Source: Bacteroidota bacterium
Lineage (GTDB): Bacteria > Bacteroidota > Ignavibacteria > Kryptoniales > JAKASW01
NCBI GenBank assembly: GCA_021825585.1
Contig: JAKAGT010000006.1
Span: 1 to 64,000 of the forward strand
Direction of reading: 5' to 3'
Length of the DNA: 64,000 bases
Part shown: in pieces, positions 18,324 to 28,003 of the stretch
How positions within the stretch are numbered: the stretch's first letter is position 1
Layout of the letters: each line of letters begins with the position of its first letter
Program-made: the position numbers and the translations under genes
Notes under the pieces: model-generated
What the model was told of the DNA's origin: nothing
Database searches by the model: none
What the model saw: only the letters and a program-made list of their open reading frames with translations

Positions 18324-19604
18324 ATGCTGAATAATAGAATAACCTTCCTTACCGCCGGCCTCAAGAAGAACTTCAAATCGCTGCGGCACTATAACTATCG
18401 CTTGTACTGGATCTCGCAGTTGATTTCGGTCACCGGCACGTGGATGCAGAACATCGCGCTCGCGTGGCTTGTAGTTACCCTGACAGGTTCTGCAGTTGCC
18501 CTCGGGACTGCCACGGCTTTGCAGTTTCTCCCGATTCTTTTACTGTCACTGTTTGCCGGAGTTTTTATCGACCGCCTGCCGAAAAGGAAAATTATCATTG
18601 CGACACAGAGCCTGTCCGCAGTCCAGGCATTCGCCCTGTGGATACTTGCAGCACTGAAGGTGGTAACTTTGTGGGAGATTTATGCTTTGTCGCTCTTCAT
18701 AGGATTTGTAAATGCGCTGGATCAGCCGGGACGACAGGCCTTCGTTGCGGAGATGGTACCTGATGAAGATGTGGGCAACGCGATTGCGCTTAATTCTCTT
18801 CTTTTTAATGCTGCCCGTACCGTCGGCCCTGCCATCGCCGGAGTGACAATCGCTTTGGTGGGCGTCGCACCAAGCTTCCTGTTGAATGGCGTCAGTTACC
18901 TCGCGATAATCGTCGCGCTCCTCATGATGAGGGTGTCACAACTCAGAATCTTCCCCTCAAATGTAAGTTCCACGATGAGGGAAGGGCTCAAAGAGGGAAT
19001 TTCATTCGCAGTCAACGACACTGTGATAGCTTCGATATTAATCGTTCTCATCTTCGTGGGAACGTTCGGGTACAATTACAGCACAGTTCTCCCGCTCCTT
19101 GTTAAGTTCATAATGAACGGCGGGCCGGAGATGTTCGGAGTGCTCACCGCAGCATTAGGTATCGGGTCTATGATAGGTGCAATACTTGTGGCGGGCCGTC
19201 AGCAGCCGACGCGGAGATTCATTTACACTTTCGCCGTTGTTTTCGGTTTGATCGATCTTGCAATGGCCCTCTCAAGAGTTTATGTATTGACGGTCATCCT
19301 CCTTGTGGCACTGGGAGTCGCGAGCATTGCATACATCGCGTCCACCAATACCTCCCTGCAGATGAACAGCCCGATGCACCTTCGAGGGAGGATAATGGGC
19401 TTGTATGTCGTAATATTTGCGGGCAGCACTCCGATCGGCGCCCTGTTTACCGGGTTCATCGCGGAATGGATAGGAACCGCCCAAATGATTTTCATAGAAG
19501 GGATGTTGTGTCTTGTCGGAGTGATTGCAGGCGTGGCCTTTGTAAGGAGGAAAGCAGCGATTGGTGAGAGAGAGAAAGTCCCGGAGGAGTCCGGGACTTC
19601 CTGA
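18324..19604 (+). CDS. MFS transporter, EntS-like (MFS_3) exporter
   Basis: This 426-residue major-facilitator protein has about 12 hydrophobic segments and the N-terminal signature LRHYNYRLYWISQLISVTG, then MQNIALAWLV, typical of the MFS_3/EntS group of proton-coupled exporters. The loop motif GVFIDRLPKRKIII corresponds to MFS motif A between helices 2 and 3; VNALDQPGRQAF and LNSLLFNAARTVGPAIAGV are also characteristic. The substrate is unknown: enterobactin exporters and general drug exporters share this fold. ATG 18324 is preferred over TTG 18318; neither has a strong ribosome site. The last codons overlap a terminator hairpin that serves the opposite-strand gene. Confidence 0.87.
   Translation: MLNNRITFLTAGLKKNFKSLRHYNYRLYWISQLISVTGTWMQNIALAWLVVTLTGSAVALGTATALQFLPILLLSLFAGVFIDRLPKRKIIIATQSLSAVQAFALWILAALKVVTLWEIYALSLFIGFVNALDQPGRQAFVAEMVPDEDVGNAIALNSLLFNAARTVGPAIAGVTIALVGVAPSFLLNGVSYLAIIVALLMMRVSQLRIFPSNVSSTMREGLKEGISFAVNDTVIASILIVLIFVGTFGYNYSTVLPLLVKFIMNGGPEMFGVLTAALGIGSMIGAILVAGRQQPTRRFIYTFAVVFGLIDLAMALSRVYVLTVILLVALGVASIAYIASTNTSLQMNSPMHLRGRIMGLYVVIFAGSTPIGALFTGFIAEWIGTAQMIFIEGMLCLVGVIAGVAFVRRKAAIGEREKVPEESGTS
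19565..19599 (-). terminator. minus-strand intrinsic terminator embedded in the MFS gene end
   Basis: A perfect 10-bp stem, AAGTCCCGGA (19576-19585) with TCCGGGACTT (19590-19599), has a GGAG loop. Read on the minus strand it is followed by TTTCTCTCTCTC, which suits rho-independent termination of the Spy-like gene that ends at 19616. The same bases encode the last residues of the MFS protein. Only 11 bases separate the two converging stop codons. Confidence 0.6.
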
Positions 19605-19615
19605 GGACCCCGATT

Positions 19616-20206
19616 CTACTTGCCTGAATCTGGTGATTGCCAATTCTGTCGGTTCATCATATTTGGCCGGCCCCAAGTGTTCATGTTCCCGCCCATTCCA
19701 CCGCCATTCCTCATCATCTCCATCCTTTTCATCATCATTTCACCCCTACCCATACGTCCCTGGCACGCCCGGGACATTCCATTGTGCATGAACATCATGG
19801 GATGCTGAAGAACTTTCCTCCAAATCTTCTGCTGATCCGGAGTGAGCAGCTTGTTGACCTCAAACCACCCGTTCAGCCGGTTGGAACGAAGCTGGCCCTG
19901 GAGCTTTGCAATATCCTGCAACTTTGCGGCGAGCGCATTCTGGTCGGGATTTGCCGCCGAGGCAAGTTCGGCATAATCTACGCGGTCATGGGCGATGCTG
20001 GCCCGTATATCGATTTGCTTTTGCTTCAGGTTGAGCCGGATCTTCTGCATCTCCGCCTTCTGCTGATCAGTGAGTTTCATCTTGGCGAATAGCATCGGAG
20101 CGTGCATCATTTGCATTCGTTGCATTCGTGCCGGTTGAGGCTGTGCCACAGCCGCACCCGCGGCGAACATCAGGCCGATTGTTGCTATAATCAGTTTACT
20201 TCTCAT
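19616..20206 (-). CDS. periplasmic Spy/CpxP-like LTXXQ-family protein
   Basis: This 196-residue secreted protein has a clear signal peptide (LIIATIGLMFAAGAAVAQ). The mature part has two LTXXQ-type motifs, KLTDQQKAEMQKIRL near residue 44 and LLTPDQQKIWRKVL near residue 120, in a helical region of the Spy/CpxP/heavy-metal-sensor family. The tail from residue 145 is unusually rich in Met, Gly, Asn and Arg (GRGEMMMKRMEMMRNGGGMG), and might bind metal or be unstructured. Spy acts as a periplasmic chaperone and CpxP as a stress modulator; which applies here is unknown. GGAG lies just upstream of the ATG. Confidence 0.82.
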   Translation of the reverse strand: MRSKLIIATIGLMFAAGAAVAQPQPARMQRMQMMHAPMLFAKMKLTDQQKAEMQKIRLNLKQKQIDIRASIAHDRVDYAELASAANPDQNALAAKLQDIAKLQGQLRSNRLNGWFEVNKLLTPDQQKIWRKVLQHPMMFMHNGMSRACQGRMGRGEMMMKRMEMMRNGGGMGGNMNTWGRPNMMNRQNWQSPDSGK

Positions 20207-20310
20207 TTCAAGACTCCTTTTTGTAAATCTATTCCTTTGACTTCCGGCGATCCATTTCGGTTTAATAGTTCTAACTTGAAGCGGCTATCACCCTTTTTTA
20301 TATTCGAAGT
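20207..20310. promoter_or_regulatory. divergent promoter region between the LTXXQ gene and the amidohydrolase
   Basis: The 104-base divergent gap holds a plus-strand TTGACT at about 20238 with TTTAAT roughly 18 bases further on, acceptable as a primary-sigma promoter for the amidohydrolase. The assignment is by eye only; the -10 box is weak. No ORF fits in the gap. Confidence 0.25.
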
Positions 20311-21501
20311 GTGAGAGCGATCTTGAGAGGGAGACTGGTTATTGACAGCCTCCACGGAATTAGTGAAAATATGGGAATTGTCGTAGATGGAGGAACGATT
20401 TTACATGTCGGGAAATATTCTGACATCGCGCGTCACTCGGGCGACCTTCCGGTTTACAACTTTGACGGTATACTCTGTCCTGGTTTGATCAACGCACACA
20501 CGCATCTCGAGTTGTCCTTGTTCAGCAAGGAATCGTTTTCTCACAGAGATTTTGTCGATTGGGTGATCCGGCTTGTGGAGTCGAGATCTTCGGCCACATT
20601 GGAGGAAACTCATCTCCAGTGTCTGAAGGCAAAGAGAGAGGTCGAGAAGCGCGGGACATCTTATTTCGTCAACGTCGGAAACGACTACGAGATGAACGTC
20701 TCGCTCGGCAGGAATCAGCTGTTTCAATTCGAGCAGATAGGAATAAACGGAGCCTACGCCGGGAAAATACTCGAACGTGCGAGGGCACTACTTGAGGAAC
20801 TACATGGAGTCGACACTTCATTGGCGGTACATGCCCCTTATTCGGTTTCTCGGGAGTTGATGCAAGGGATTAAGTCGTTCAACAATAGCCGCGGAACAAT
20901 CACATCGGTTCATCTTGCCGAGACAGCCGACGAAGTGGAATTCACACGCTCTGGGAAGGGGCGGATGGCGGACCTTCTTAACCACAGGGTTAGGAAATGG
21001 ACTTTCGCTGTGCCGGGCATGTCGCCGGTGCAGTATGTCGACTCAATGGGTCTGTTGGACGAAAAGACGTTGTGCGTTCATTGCGTTTTTGTCGACGACG
21101 AAGACGTGAATATCCTGAAGGACCGACGGAGCGCGGTAGCGGTGTGCTTGAGAAGCAATATGGAGCTGTCGGGAGAGAGGCCGCCGCTGGAGAAATTTCG
21201 GCGGAGCGGAATTCCGATACTCATCGGTACAGACAGCAGGGCAAGTTCTCCGGACATCGACATGTTCGCCGAGATTGCAGCATTCTATGACGAGTTTCAC
21301 GATTTGTTTGCTCCATCGGAGATAATTTCGCTGGCGACGTCAGACGCGGCCGACTTTCTCGGAATCGGCGGTCATTACGGACGAATCGCGGCGGGCCTGA
21401 ACAACTCGCTTGTATACGTCCCCTTCGATGGAGACACGGAGGAAGCTTCAGAGTTTCTGGTCTCAGAAGCAGCCGGGAAGACGGAGGCGGTCGAGATTTG
21501 A
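20311..21501 (+). CDS. amidohydrolase-family deaminase (MtaD/aminofutalosine-deaminase-like)
   Basis: This 396-residue metal-dependent hydrolase opens with a short beta-sandwich strand set, followed by GLINAHTHLELS near residue 60 (the metal-binding HxH). VHAPYSVS, SVHLAETADE (metal His) and GTDSRASSPDIDMF (catalytic Asp) complete the amidohydrolase site. The AHTHLELS form and the final aspartate block resemble the branch with S-adenosylhomocysteine/methylthioadenosine deaminases and aminodeoxyfutalosine deaminase (MqnX of the futalosine menaquinone pathway). I cannot decide between these. It is not the imidazolonepropionase that would complete histidine degradation. Start is GTG 20311, with no good Shine-Dalgarno. 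A small gene overlaps its stop. Confidence 0.75.
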   Translation: MRAILRGRLVIDSLHGISENMGIVVDGGTILHVGKYSDIARHSGDLPVYNFDGILCPGLINAHTHLELSLFSKESFSHRDFVDWVIRLVESRSSATLEETHLQCLKAKREVEKRGTSYFVNVGNDYEMNVSLGRNQLFQFEQIGINGAYAGKILERARALLEELHGVDTSLAVHAPYSVSRELMQGIKSFNNSRGTITSVHLAETADEVEFTRSGKGRMADLLNHRVRKWTFAVPGMSPVQYVDSMGLLDEKTLCVHCVFVDDEDVNILKDRRSAVAVCLRSNMELSGERPPLEKFRRSGIPILIGTDSRASSPDIDMFAEIAAFYDEFHDLFAPSEIISLATSDAADFLGIGGHYGRIAAGLNNSLVYVPFDGDTEEASEFLVSEAAGKTEAVEI

Positions 21502-21902
21502 AGGCCCGGTCGATGTTTGCACTTGTTTTCGCAGCTCTCCTTGGCATCGTAGCCTACAAGATCGTGTTCATCCCGGTCAGCGTGAACATGACGAGTTATC
21601 CCAGGCAGATTTTCGTCAACAGCTCGACTCCGGTTGATATAAAAGTCGTTGCCGTCAACAGGATCGGTTTTCCCATTCCTTTTATGCGCCTTCACGGGAA
21701 GTTTGTAATACAGGAAGGGGCAAAGAAAATCCAAGTGCTGAAGGCGGGTAACGATGAGATGGTTTTCAATACGAAAGACACAGCCGGCAAGCTCGTGGTT
21801 CTTTATTATACACCGATCATCCCCTTTCCCGTCGAGATTGTCCTCAATATCGAGACTTCATCGATAGCTTGTCTTAATCCTTCTCTTTTCTTTCTCAGTT
21901 AG
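21498..21902 (+). CDS. membrane-anchored protein of unknown function
   Basis: A 134-residue protein starting at TTG 21498, which overlaps the preceding stop (TTGA); ATG 21513 is a possible later start. The N-terminus (FALVFAALLGIVAYKIVFIP) is a single membrane anchor. The rest looks like a small beta domain (MTSYPRQIFVNSSTPVDIKV), ending with a hydrophobic stretch SIACLNPSLFFLS. I recognise no family. It is probably translationally coupled to the amidohydrolase and sits just before tgt. Confidence 0.6.
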   Translation: MKARSMFALVFAALLGIVAYKIVFIPVSVNMTSYPRQIFVNSSTPVDIKVVAVNRIGFPIPFMRLHGKFVIQEGAKKIQVLKAGNDEMVFNTKDTAGKLVVLYYTPIIPFPVEIVLNIETSSIACLNPSLFFLS

Positions 21903-21909
21903 TGCATAG

Positions 21910-23360
<1,451 letters not shown>

Positions 23361-23362
23361 CC

Positions 23363-24568
23363 ATGTCTGAGTTTGATAGTATCGATGCTGCACTCGAAGA
23401 TATAAGGCAGGGAAGATGTTTAATTGTAGTTGACGACGAGGAACGCGAGAACGAAGGTGATTTCGTCCTCGCGGCGGAAAAGATAACCCCCGAGTCGATC
23501 AACTTCCTCACAAAACACGGACGAGGGATAATCTGCGTTTCTCTGCTCCCCGAGCGGGCCGAACGATTGCAGCTCGATATGATGGTTGGAGTCAATACGT
23601 CAATTCACCAGACGGCATTCACGGTAAGCGTGGATGCGTTGAAAGGGACAACGACAGGGGTGTCCGCGTCCGACCGCGCGACGACAATCCTCTCACTCGT
23701 AAATCCGGAAACAACTCCGGCAGATCTCGCAAGGCCCGGACATATTTTTCCCCTCCGTGCAGTGAAGGAGGGGGTGCTGCGGCGGGCTGGCCACACTGAG
23801 GCGGCAATAGATCTCGCGAGGCTCGCGTCACTGTACCCGGCAGGAGTCCTGTGTGAGATTATGAACGATGACGGCACAATGGCGCGCGTGCCCCAGTTGA
23901 TGGAAATCGCGCGCGAGTTCGATTTGCATATCATCACTATCCAGGACCTGATCCATTACCGGATGCAACGCGAGCAGATGGTGAAGAAGGTCGTTGTCAC
24001 CAAGCTCCCTACCAGATACGGCTATTTCGATCTTCACCTGTACCAGAGCATCATCGACAGGAAGGAGCATCTTGCCCTGGTCAAGGGAGAAATACACGGT
24101 GATGTGCCGGTCCTGGTCCGTGTCCACTCGGAATGCCTGACGGGCGATGTGTTCGGCTCGCTAAGATGCGACTGCGGCGAACAGCTTCATTGCGCGATGA
24201 AGAAGGTCGAAAAGGAAGGGACAGGAATTGTCCTTTACATGCGCCAGGAAGGAAGAGGGATCGGCCTCGTAAACAAGATCAAGGCGTACAAACTGCAGGA
24301 CGACGGCCACGACACCGTCGAGGCGAACGAAAAACTCGGATTCAAGGCCGATCTTCGCGATTACGGCATCGGGGCACAGATCCTCGTCGATCTCGGCGTC
24401 AGGAAAATGCGCCTTATGACGAACAATCCGAAGAAAATAGTGGGCCTCGAAGGCTACGGCCTTGAGATTGTCGAGCGAGTTCCGATAGAAATAGAGCCGA
24501 ACGAGGAAAATCAGAAGTATCTTGAGACCAAGCGGGATAAGCTAGGTCATCTTATTCTAGATATCTGA
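23363..24568 (+). CDS. ribBA: bifunctional DHBP synthase / GTP cyclohydrolase II
   Basis: It makes both precursors of riboflavin: 3,4-dihydroxy-2-butanone-4-phosphate from ribulose-5-phosphate and the pyrimidine from GTP. The 401 residues fit the fused form. The N-terminal RibB domain (about 1-205) has [14 protein letters not shown] and FTVSVDA. The C-terminal RibA domain has [20 protein letters not shown] with the zinc cysteines, [11 protein letters not shown] and [15 protein letters not shown]. It begins 2 bases after yajC. A terminator follows at 24661. Confidence 0.96.
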   Translation: MSEFDSIDAALEDIRQGRCLIVVDDEERENEGDFVLAAEKITPESINFLTKHGRGIICVSLLPERAERLQLDMMVGVNTSIHQTAFTVSVDALKGTTTGVSASDRATTILSLVNPETTPADLARPGHIFPLRAVKEGVLRRAGHTEAAIDLARLASLYPAGVLCEIMNDDGTMARVPQLMEIAREFDLHIITIQDLIHYRMQREQMVKKVVVTKLPTRYGYFDLHLYQSIIDRKEHLALVKGEIHGDVPVLVRVHSECLTGDVFGSLRCDCGEQLHCAMKKVEKEGTGIVLYMRQEGRGIGLVNKIKAYKLQDDGHDTVEANEKLGFKADLRDYGIGAQILVDLGVRKMRLMTNNPKKIVGLEGYGLEIVERVPIEIEPNEENQKYLETKRDKLGHLILDI

Positions 24569-24646
24569 TCGGCGCCGGCCGCCAGTCTCAGCGTAAAATG
24601 TGGCGGAAGTTTACACGCGCGCTGGAAATATTTGTCAATAGTTTAT

Positions 24647-24654
24647 TATCTTTG
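24647..24654 (+). promoter_or_regulatory. possible Bacteroidota-type -7 element upstream of greA
   Basis: TATCTTTG matches the TAnnTTTG box described for Bacteroidota primary-sigma promoters. No TTTG element sits at the usual spacing (one lies only 12 bases upstream), and the next feature is a terminator hairpin, so this may be a chance match. Confidence 0.2.
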
Positions 24655-24660
24655 ATCAGA

Positions 24661-24691
24661 GTCCGTCCCCCAGAAAGAGGGACGGACTTTT
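24661..24691 (+). terminator. intrinsic terminator after ribBA
   Basis: GTCCGTCCC (24661-24669) pairs perfectly with GGGACGGAC (24679-24687), followed by TTTT and a T-rich stretch. It lies 92 bases after the ribBA stop and 30 bases before greA, so greA needs its own promoter or relies on read-through. Confidence 0.75.
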
Positions 24692-24721
24692 GTATTTGTA
24701 TGAACGAAGCAGGAGGATTCG

Positions 24722-25198
24722 ATGTCGAATAACTTTGTCTATTTGACAAGAGAAAAACTGGTTGAACTTGAGGCACAGCTCAAGGACATGAAAACCAACG
24801 GCAGGTCGGAAGCCGCAAGGAAGATAGCCGAGGCGAGGTCCCACGGCGATCTTTCGGAGAATTCAGAGTACGATGCCGCCAAAGAAGAAATGCAGATGCT
24901 TGAGCTCCGCATTGCCCAGTTGGAACAGACTCTGACGAGGACTCGGGTGATGGACCCGGCCGAGGTGCGTACGGACAAAGTCTATATCTTCAGCAGGGTG
25001 CATCTGTTGGATATGCTTGCGAACAAGAAGATAGAATACCAGCTCGTCTCGACGGAAGAAGCTGACTTGCTGAAGGGGAAGATATCCACCGATTCACCGA
25101 TAGGAAAAAGCCTTCTCGGCAAAGTAGTGGGAGACGTTGTTTCGGTGAAAGTGCCCGCCGGTATGAAGCAATATAGAATCCTGGAAATAGGCAGGTAA
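24722..25198 (+). CDS. greA: transcription elongation factor GreA
   Basis: It rescues backtracked RNA polymerase by stimulating transcript cleavage. The 158-residue protein has the N-terminal coiled-coil with the acidic tip GDLSENSEYDAAKEE near residue 40 and the C-terminal FKBP-like half ending SPIGKSLLGKVVGDVVSVKV. GCAGGAGG precedes ATG 24722. Its stop overlaps the following start (TAATG), so the CYTH gene is translationally coupled. Confidence 0.94.
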   Translation: MSNNFVYLTREKLVELEAQLKDMKTNGRSEAARKIAEARSHGDLSENSEYDAAKEEMQMLELRIAQLEQTLTRTRVMDPAEVRTDKVYIFSRVHLLDMLANKKIEYQLVSTEEADLLKGKISTDSPIGKSLLGKVVGDVVSVKVPAGMKQYRILEIGR

Positions 25199-25707
25199 TG
25201 CCCAGGAACCTTGAGTTCAAGGCAAAGATAAATGAGATAGTCGCGCTGGAGGAAGCATTCAAGCGGGACGGCGCGTCATTTGTCGAAATCCTCGAGCAGA
25301 CAGACACGTATTTTGTTGTGCCGCGCGGGAGGCTGAAGCTCAGGGAAGCGACGGGGAAGAAAGCAGAGCTTATCTTCTATGAGCGGGACGAGAGTTCTCC
25401 GGAAGAAATGCGGAGTCTCTATGACGTTGTTCCGGCGGACCTCGGGATGGGGGAAGTCCTTTCAAAAGCTCTCGGCGTCAAGGTCGTGGTTTCGAAGAAG
25501 CGGCGGCTTCTCATGCTGAAGAACGCAAGGATACATCTTGACGCGGTAGACGGGCTCGGGGCATACCTGGAATTCGAGGTCATGTCGCAGGGGGACGATG
25601 CCGGCGACGCGATTTTGCTTGACAGACTTAAGAGGATAGCGGCTCCCTTTGTGGAAAGGGAGATCAATGTGTCTTACAGTGATCTGATAACATTGACACG
25701 AGGCTGA
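25198..25707 (+). CDS. CYTH-domain protein (class IV adenylate cyclase/triphosphatase-like)
   Basis: This 169-residue single-domain protein starts with the CYTH signature NLEFKAKI (the NxExK pattern that binds metal and triphosphate). GRLKLRE, AELIFYERDE, KKRRLLMLKNARIHLDAV and GAYLEFEV supply the alternating charged residues that line the tunnel. Relatives are adenylate cyclase CyaB, thiamine triphosphatase and tripolyphosphatases; sequence alone does not separate these. Overlap with greA by one base implies joint translation. Cytoplasmic. Confidence 0.8.
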   Translation: MPRNLEFKAKINEIVALEEAFKRDGASFVEILEQTDTYFVVPRGRLKLREATGKKAELIFYERDESSPEEMRSLYDVVPADLGMGEVLSKALGVKVVVSKKRRLLMLKNARIHLDAVDGLGAYLEFEVMSQGDDAGDAILLDRLKRIAAPFVEREINVSYSDLITLTRG

Positions 25708-26088
25708 CTTTCCAGATTACTCGTCAGTGATGGAGCGAATCCGATTTCCCTGGCAGCAACTCTGTTACGTTTGGATTCAAGATTTCCCTTGTTTAATATT
25801 TGGAAGAACCTAGGGTGGACGGGCCCCGGAAGGGGTCCCGACGGGAGTTTGGAAGGTGAAGGACAAACGGTCGATATGACAAAATGTTGTTCGGGAATAA
25901 GAGATGCACAAGTGATAACGGATTCACGCTTTGGACGTCACAGCGGTGCTCCCCACAAAGTACAACTACCTAAAGAGCGGGCGCAGAAACTGCGGTTCCC
26001 AGTGCTATGGCGAGTCATCGGGTCTGATGACTGACGAACGGGCAGATATTCTGCTGTTGTGCCTGCTCCAAACCAAACGGAGGGTAAA
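25708..26088 (+). other. 380-base non-coding leader before a cysteine-rich lipoprotein gene
   Basis: I see no supportable gene here; the only open frame (87 codons from a TTG) has no domain or ribosome site. The stretch has a GC-rich patch around 25815-25850 and a short hairpin GCAG/CTGC at 26042-26054. It ends with a strong Shine-Dalgarno, GGAGGG at 26079-26084. Possible roles are a long 5' leader or the decayed edge of an insertion. Confidence 0.4.
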
Positions 26089-26302
26089 ATGAATTGCGTT
26101 ACAGTTAAGCAAGCAAAGGATATTCATCCTAATTCTCAGCCTTGCGCCGCTCCAGTCATGCAGTCAGAAGCTCAACGTTTCGGAATCCCCTACAGCAACA
26201 ACCGTCCAAAAAGGATCGGATAGTACTTCTACGACTGCGTCGTCAAAGGAAGTCAAGGGCAATCCAAAGTTATCACCAATTAGGACATCTTCCGTCCAGC
26301 CA
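26089..26302 (+). pseudogene. frameshifted 5' end of the lipoprotein gene (signal peptide and linker)
   Basis: ATG 26089 has an excellent ribosome site (GGAGGG, 4 bases of spacing), but its frame stops at TAG 26221. The frame of the downstream 339-residue ORF is open from 26093 and encodes a lipoprotein signal, KQRIFILILSLAPLQSC, followed by a Ser/Thr-rich linker (NVSESPTATTVQKGSDSTST). No ATG, GTG or TTG exists in that frame before TTG 26303. One base too many between 26104 and 26121 would explain this, so it is a mutation, a sequencing error or a recoding site. Confidence 0.6.
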
Positions 26303-27322
26303 TTGGTTCAATACTACAATGCAGGGGCGACTTATAACGGGCCTGAACAGTGGCGGGCCGATCATTACTGTCCGCGATATGGGGTCTTGATGCTCTTTGA
26401 AAGCAAGGGCATCACCGGGTCATCATCGGGATGGTCCACTATGCGAAATCAATATGGGTTCAATGGGATCATCGGGTTGACCCCATCTTATATTGATCAG
26501 GCCATATCCGTCGGATATAATTTCAAAAATCTGATCAGCGGGCTTCCGGATTCTTTGAGCGAATTGAGTTCATGGGTTTCGCTTGCGCTGTCGAAGTATG
26601 TCACGAATTTTTATTTTGACGAGCCATGCAATAGCAATCACAGTTACTCCCTTGCAACGGCTCGCGATACAATCGGGAGTTTAAGCGGGGGGACTGGAAA
26701 GCTCTGGGCGGCCGATTATTGCACTACGGCTCAAATGCTCGCCAATGCCTGTCCGACTGACTGCCTGATACAACAATATCCCTACATGGACGATCTCGGC
26801 TGCGACAAATATGCTTACACCTTAGGCAGTAGCTGTAGTCAGGTGATTTCTAATTACACAACGTGGAGAAATTCATTCCCGGACAAGTTCGATTTCATTT
26901 GGATCGCCGCCGAGGACGGAGAGACTGGCTGTTATCAGAACGAGTTTGACTGGATGATTCAAAATGGGGGGATCGGTACTGTTGCTCTATACGTCGATGG
27001 GAGTTCAAACTGGTCGGATGTTACGGATTTTTGTCAGCAGGCATATTCACACGGTTATCTTAACCAGGTATACAGACAGTTCCATTCGGTCTATACATGC
27101 CGCTACAATAATGTGAGCTTTCCTCCGGCGTGCTGCGGTGGGAGCGATTACGGAATGTGGGACGCCTCAACTCAGACTTATATTGAATGCAGCAACCCTA
27201 ATGGATCCGGCTGCGTGCAAGTGTGGTATCTTACGAGCAACGTTGATGACAACGGATGGTCCAACCCCACTCCGTACGGATCAACTATCACGTACTTCGG
27301 AACAACCAGCCCTTGCCCATAA
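26303..27322 (+). CDS. cysteine-rich secreted/lipid-anchored protein, TIM-barrel glycosidase-like
   Basis: I do not recognise a named family. The body (339 residues from TTG 26303; the true start is upstream, see 26089-26302) alternates strands and helices like a TIM barrel: YGVLMLFE, YGFNGIIGLTPSYI, VTNFYFDEPC with paired acids, KLWAADYC, CLIQQYPYMDD, FDFIWIAAEDGETG and IGTVALYVDGSSNW. The DEP and AEDGE acids could be a catalytic pair of a glycoside hydrolase. It has at least 15 cysteines, which suggests several disulfides. The C-terminal 90 residues (from YRQFHSVYTCRY) form a separate Cys/Tyr/Asn-rich module. The gene appears more AT-rich than its neighbours, hinting at transfer. Confidence 0.6.
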   Translation: MVQYYNAGATYNGPEQWRADHYCPRYGVLMLFESKGITGSSSGWSTMRNQYGFNGIIGLTPSYIDQAISVGYNFKNLISGLPDSLSELSSWVSLALSKYVTNFYFDEPCNSNHSYSLATARDTIGSLSGGTGKLWAADYCTTAQMLANACPTDCLIQQYPYMDDLGCDKYAYTLGSSCSQVISNYTTWRNSFPDKFDFIWIAAEDGETGCYQNEFDWMIQNGGIGTVALYVDGSSNWSDVTDFCQQAYSHGYLNQVYRQFHSVYTCRYNNVSFPPACCGGSDYGMWDASTQTYIECSNPNGSGCVQVWYLTSNVDDNGWSNPTPYGSTITYFGTTSPCP

Positions 27323-27337
27323 GAAAGGGGGATGAAA

Positions 27338-28003
27338 ATGATAAGGACGTTCTATTTGTTCATTGCTTTATTGCTGCTGGTATCGGGAGCGGACTGCAAC
27401 GCCCAGGGAAGCCGGAGTTATTTTGGCGTGGAATACGAGCTTAATCCCACGCCAAGCTTTGTTTTTCACGGTGGAGGAAATCCTGTTAGGTGGGATAATG
27501 TTGCACTTTACGCAGGGTATTTCACCGACCGGTATACGTCCGTCGAGGCATTTACGACGCTTGGAGAATTCAGTGATCGGAATTACCTGAGCAAAGAGGG
27601 CCTCTATTTCCCTGCCGAATATGTCATAACAAAGAACGTGGACAGATTCTTATTTGCTACGGCAGGTATTCGGTTGAACCTTGGTTCCAGCTATTCTGCA
27701 AGGGGTGTAAGATGGTATTTCTTGTTGGGTACCGAGGGGATCTTCTTTGGAGCACCGTATCGCGAGAGGAGTATAACTTACTATGATGGCATTCTCGACA
27801 GTGTTCTTACGAGGAAATGGGGCTTCCCGATTTTCAGGTATCAAGGTTGGGGAATAACTCTGCTTGGGTTCAGACTGATTGTGCCGACCCGCTACATAGA
27901 TCTATCCTGGACCTCACAATTCACGATTCCTGTGCTTAAATGGGGATGGAACGACATGCCGGATGCCACACTTTTGTCGAGTACGGTAGGAGTCCAGTTT
28001 TAG
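27338..28003 (+). CDS. outer-membrane beta-barrel-like protein of unknown function
   Basis: 221 residues from ATG 27338, chosen because AAAGGGGG at 27324-27331 is 6 bases upstream; ATG 27332 is too close. A signal peptide (FYLFIALLLLVSGADCNAQG) leads into amphipathic strands rich in Tyr, Trp and Phe (YFGVEYELN, NVALYAGYFTDR, VRWYFLLGTEG, DLSWTSQF). It ends in a terminal Phe (VGVQF), as outer-membrane barrels do. No family is recognised. It follows the cysteine-rich lipoprotein after 15 bases, so the two are probably one operon at the cell surface. Its stop overlaps that of dusB on the other strand. Confidence 0.6.
   Translation: MIRTFYLFIALLLLVSGADCNAQGSRSYFGVEYELNPTPSFVFHGGGNPVRWDNVALYAGYFTDRYTSVEAFTTLGEFSDRNYLSKEGLYFPAEYVITKNVDRFLFATAGIRLNLGSSYSARGVRWYFLLGTEGIFFGAPYRERSITYYDGILDSVLTRKWGFPIFRYQGWGITLLGFRLIVPTRYIDLSWTSQFTIPVLKWGWNDMPDATLLSSTVGVQF

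Noticed and set aside
18083-18334. 83-codon frame between the ferredoxin-NADP reductase and MFS genes
   Set aside because: It runs through two inverted repeats, overlaps the MFS start, lacks a ribosome site and has no family likeness.
20311-21501. Reading the amidohydrolase as imidazolonepropionase (hutI)
   Set aside because: The metal-site signature NAHTHLELS and the GTDSRAS block differ from HutI, and it is 6 kb from hutU with unrelated genes between.
25771-26034. 87-codon frame in the leader before the cysteine-rich lipoprotein
   Set aside because: It starts at TTG without a Shine-Dalgarno and has no recognisable domain or signal peptide.
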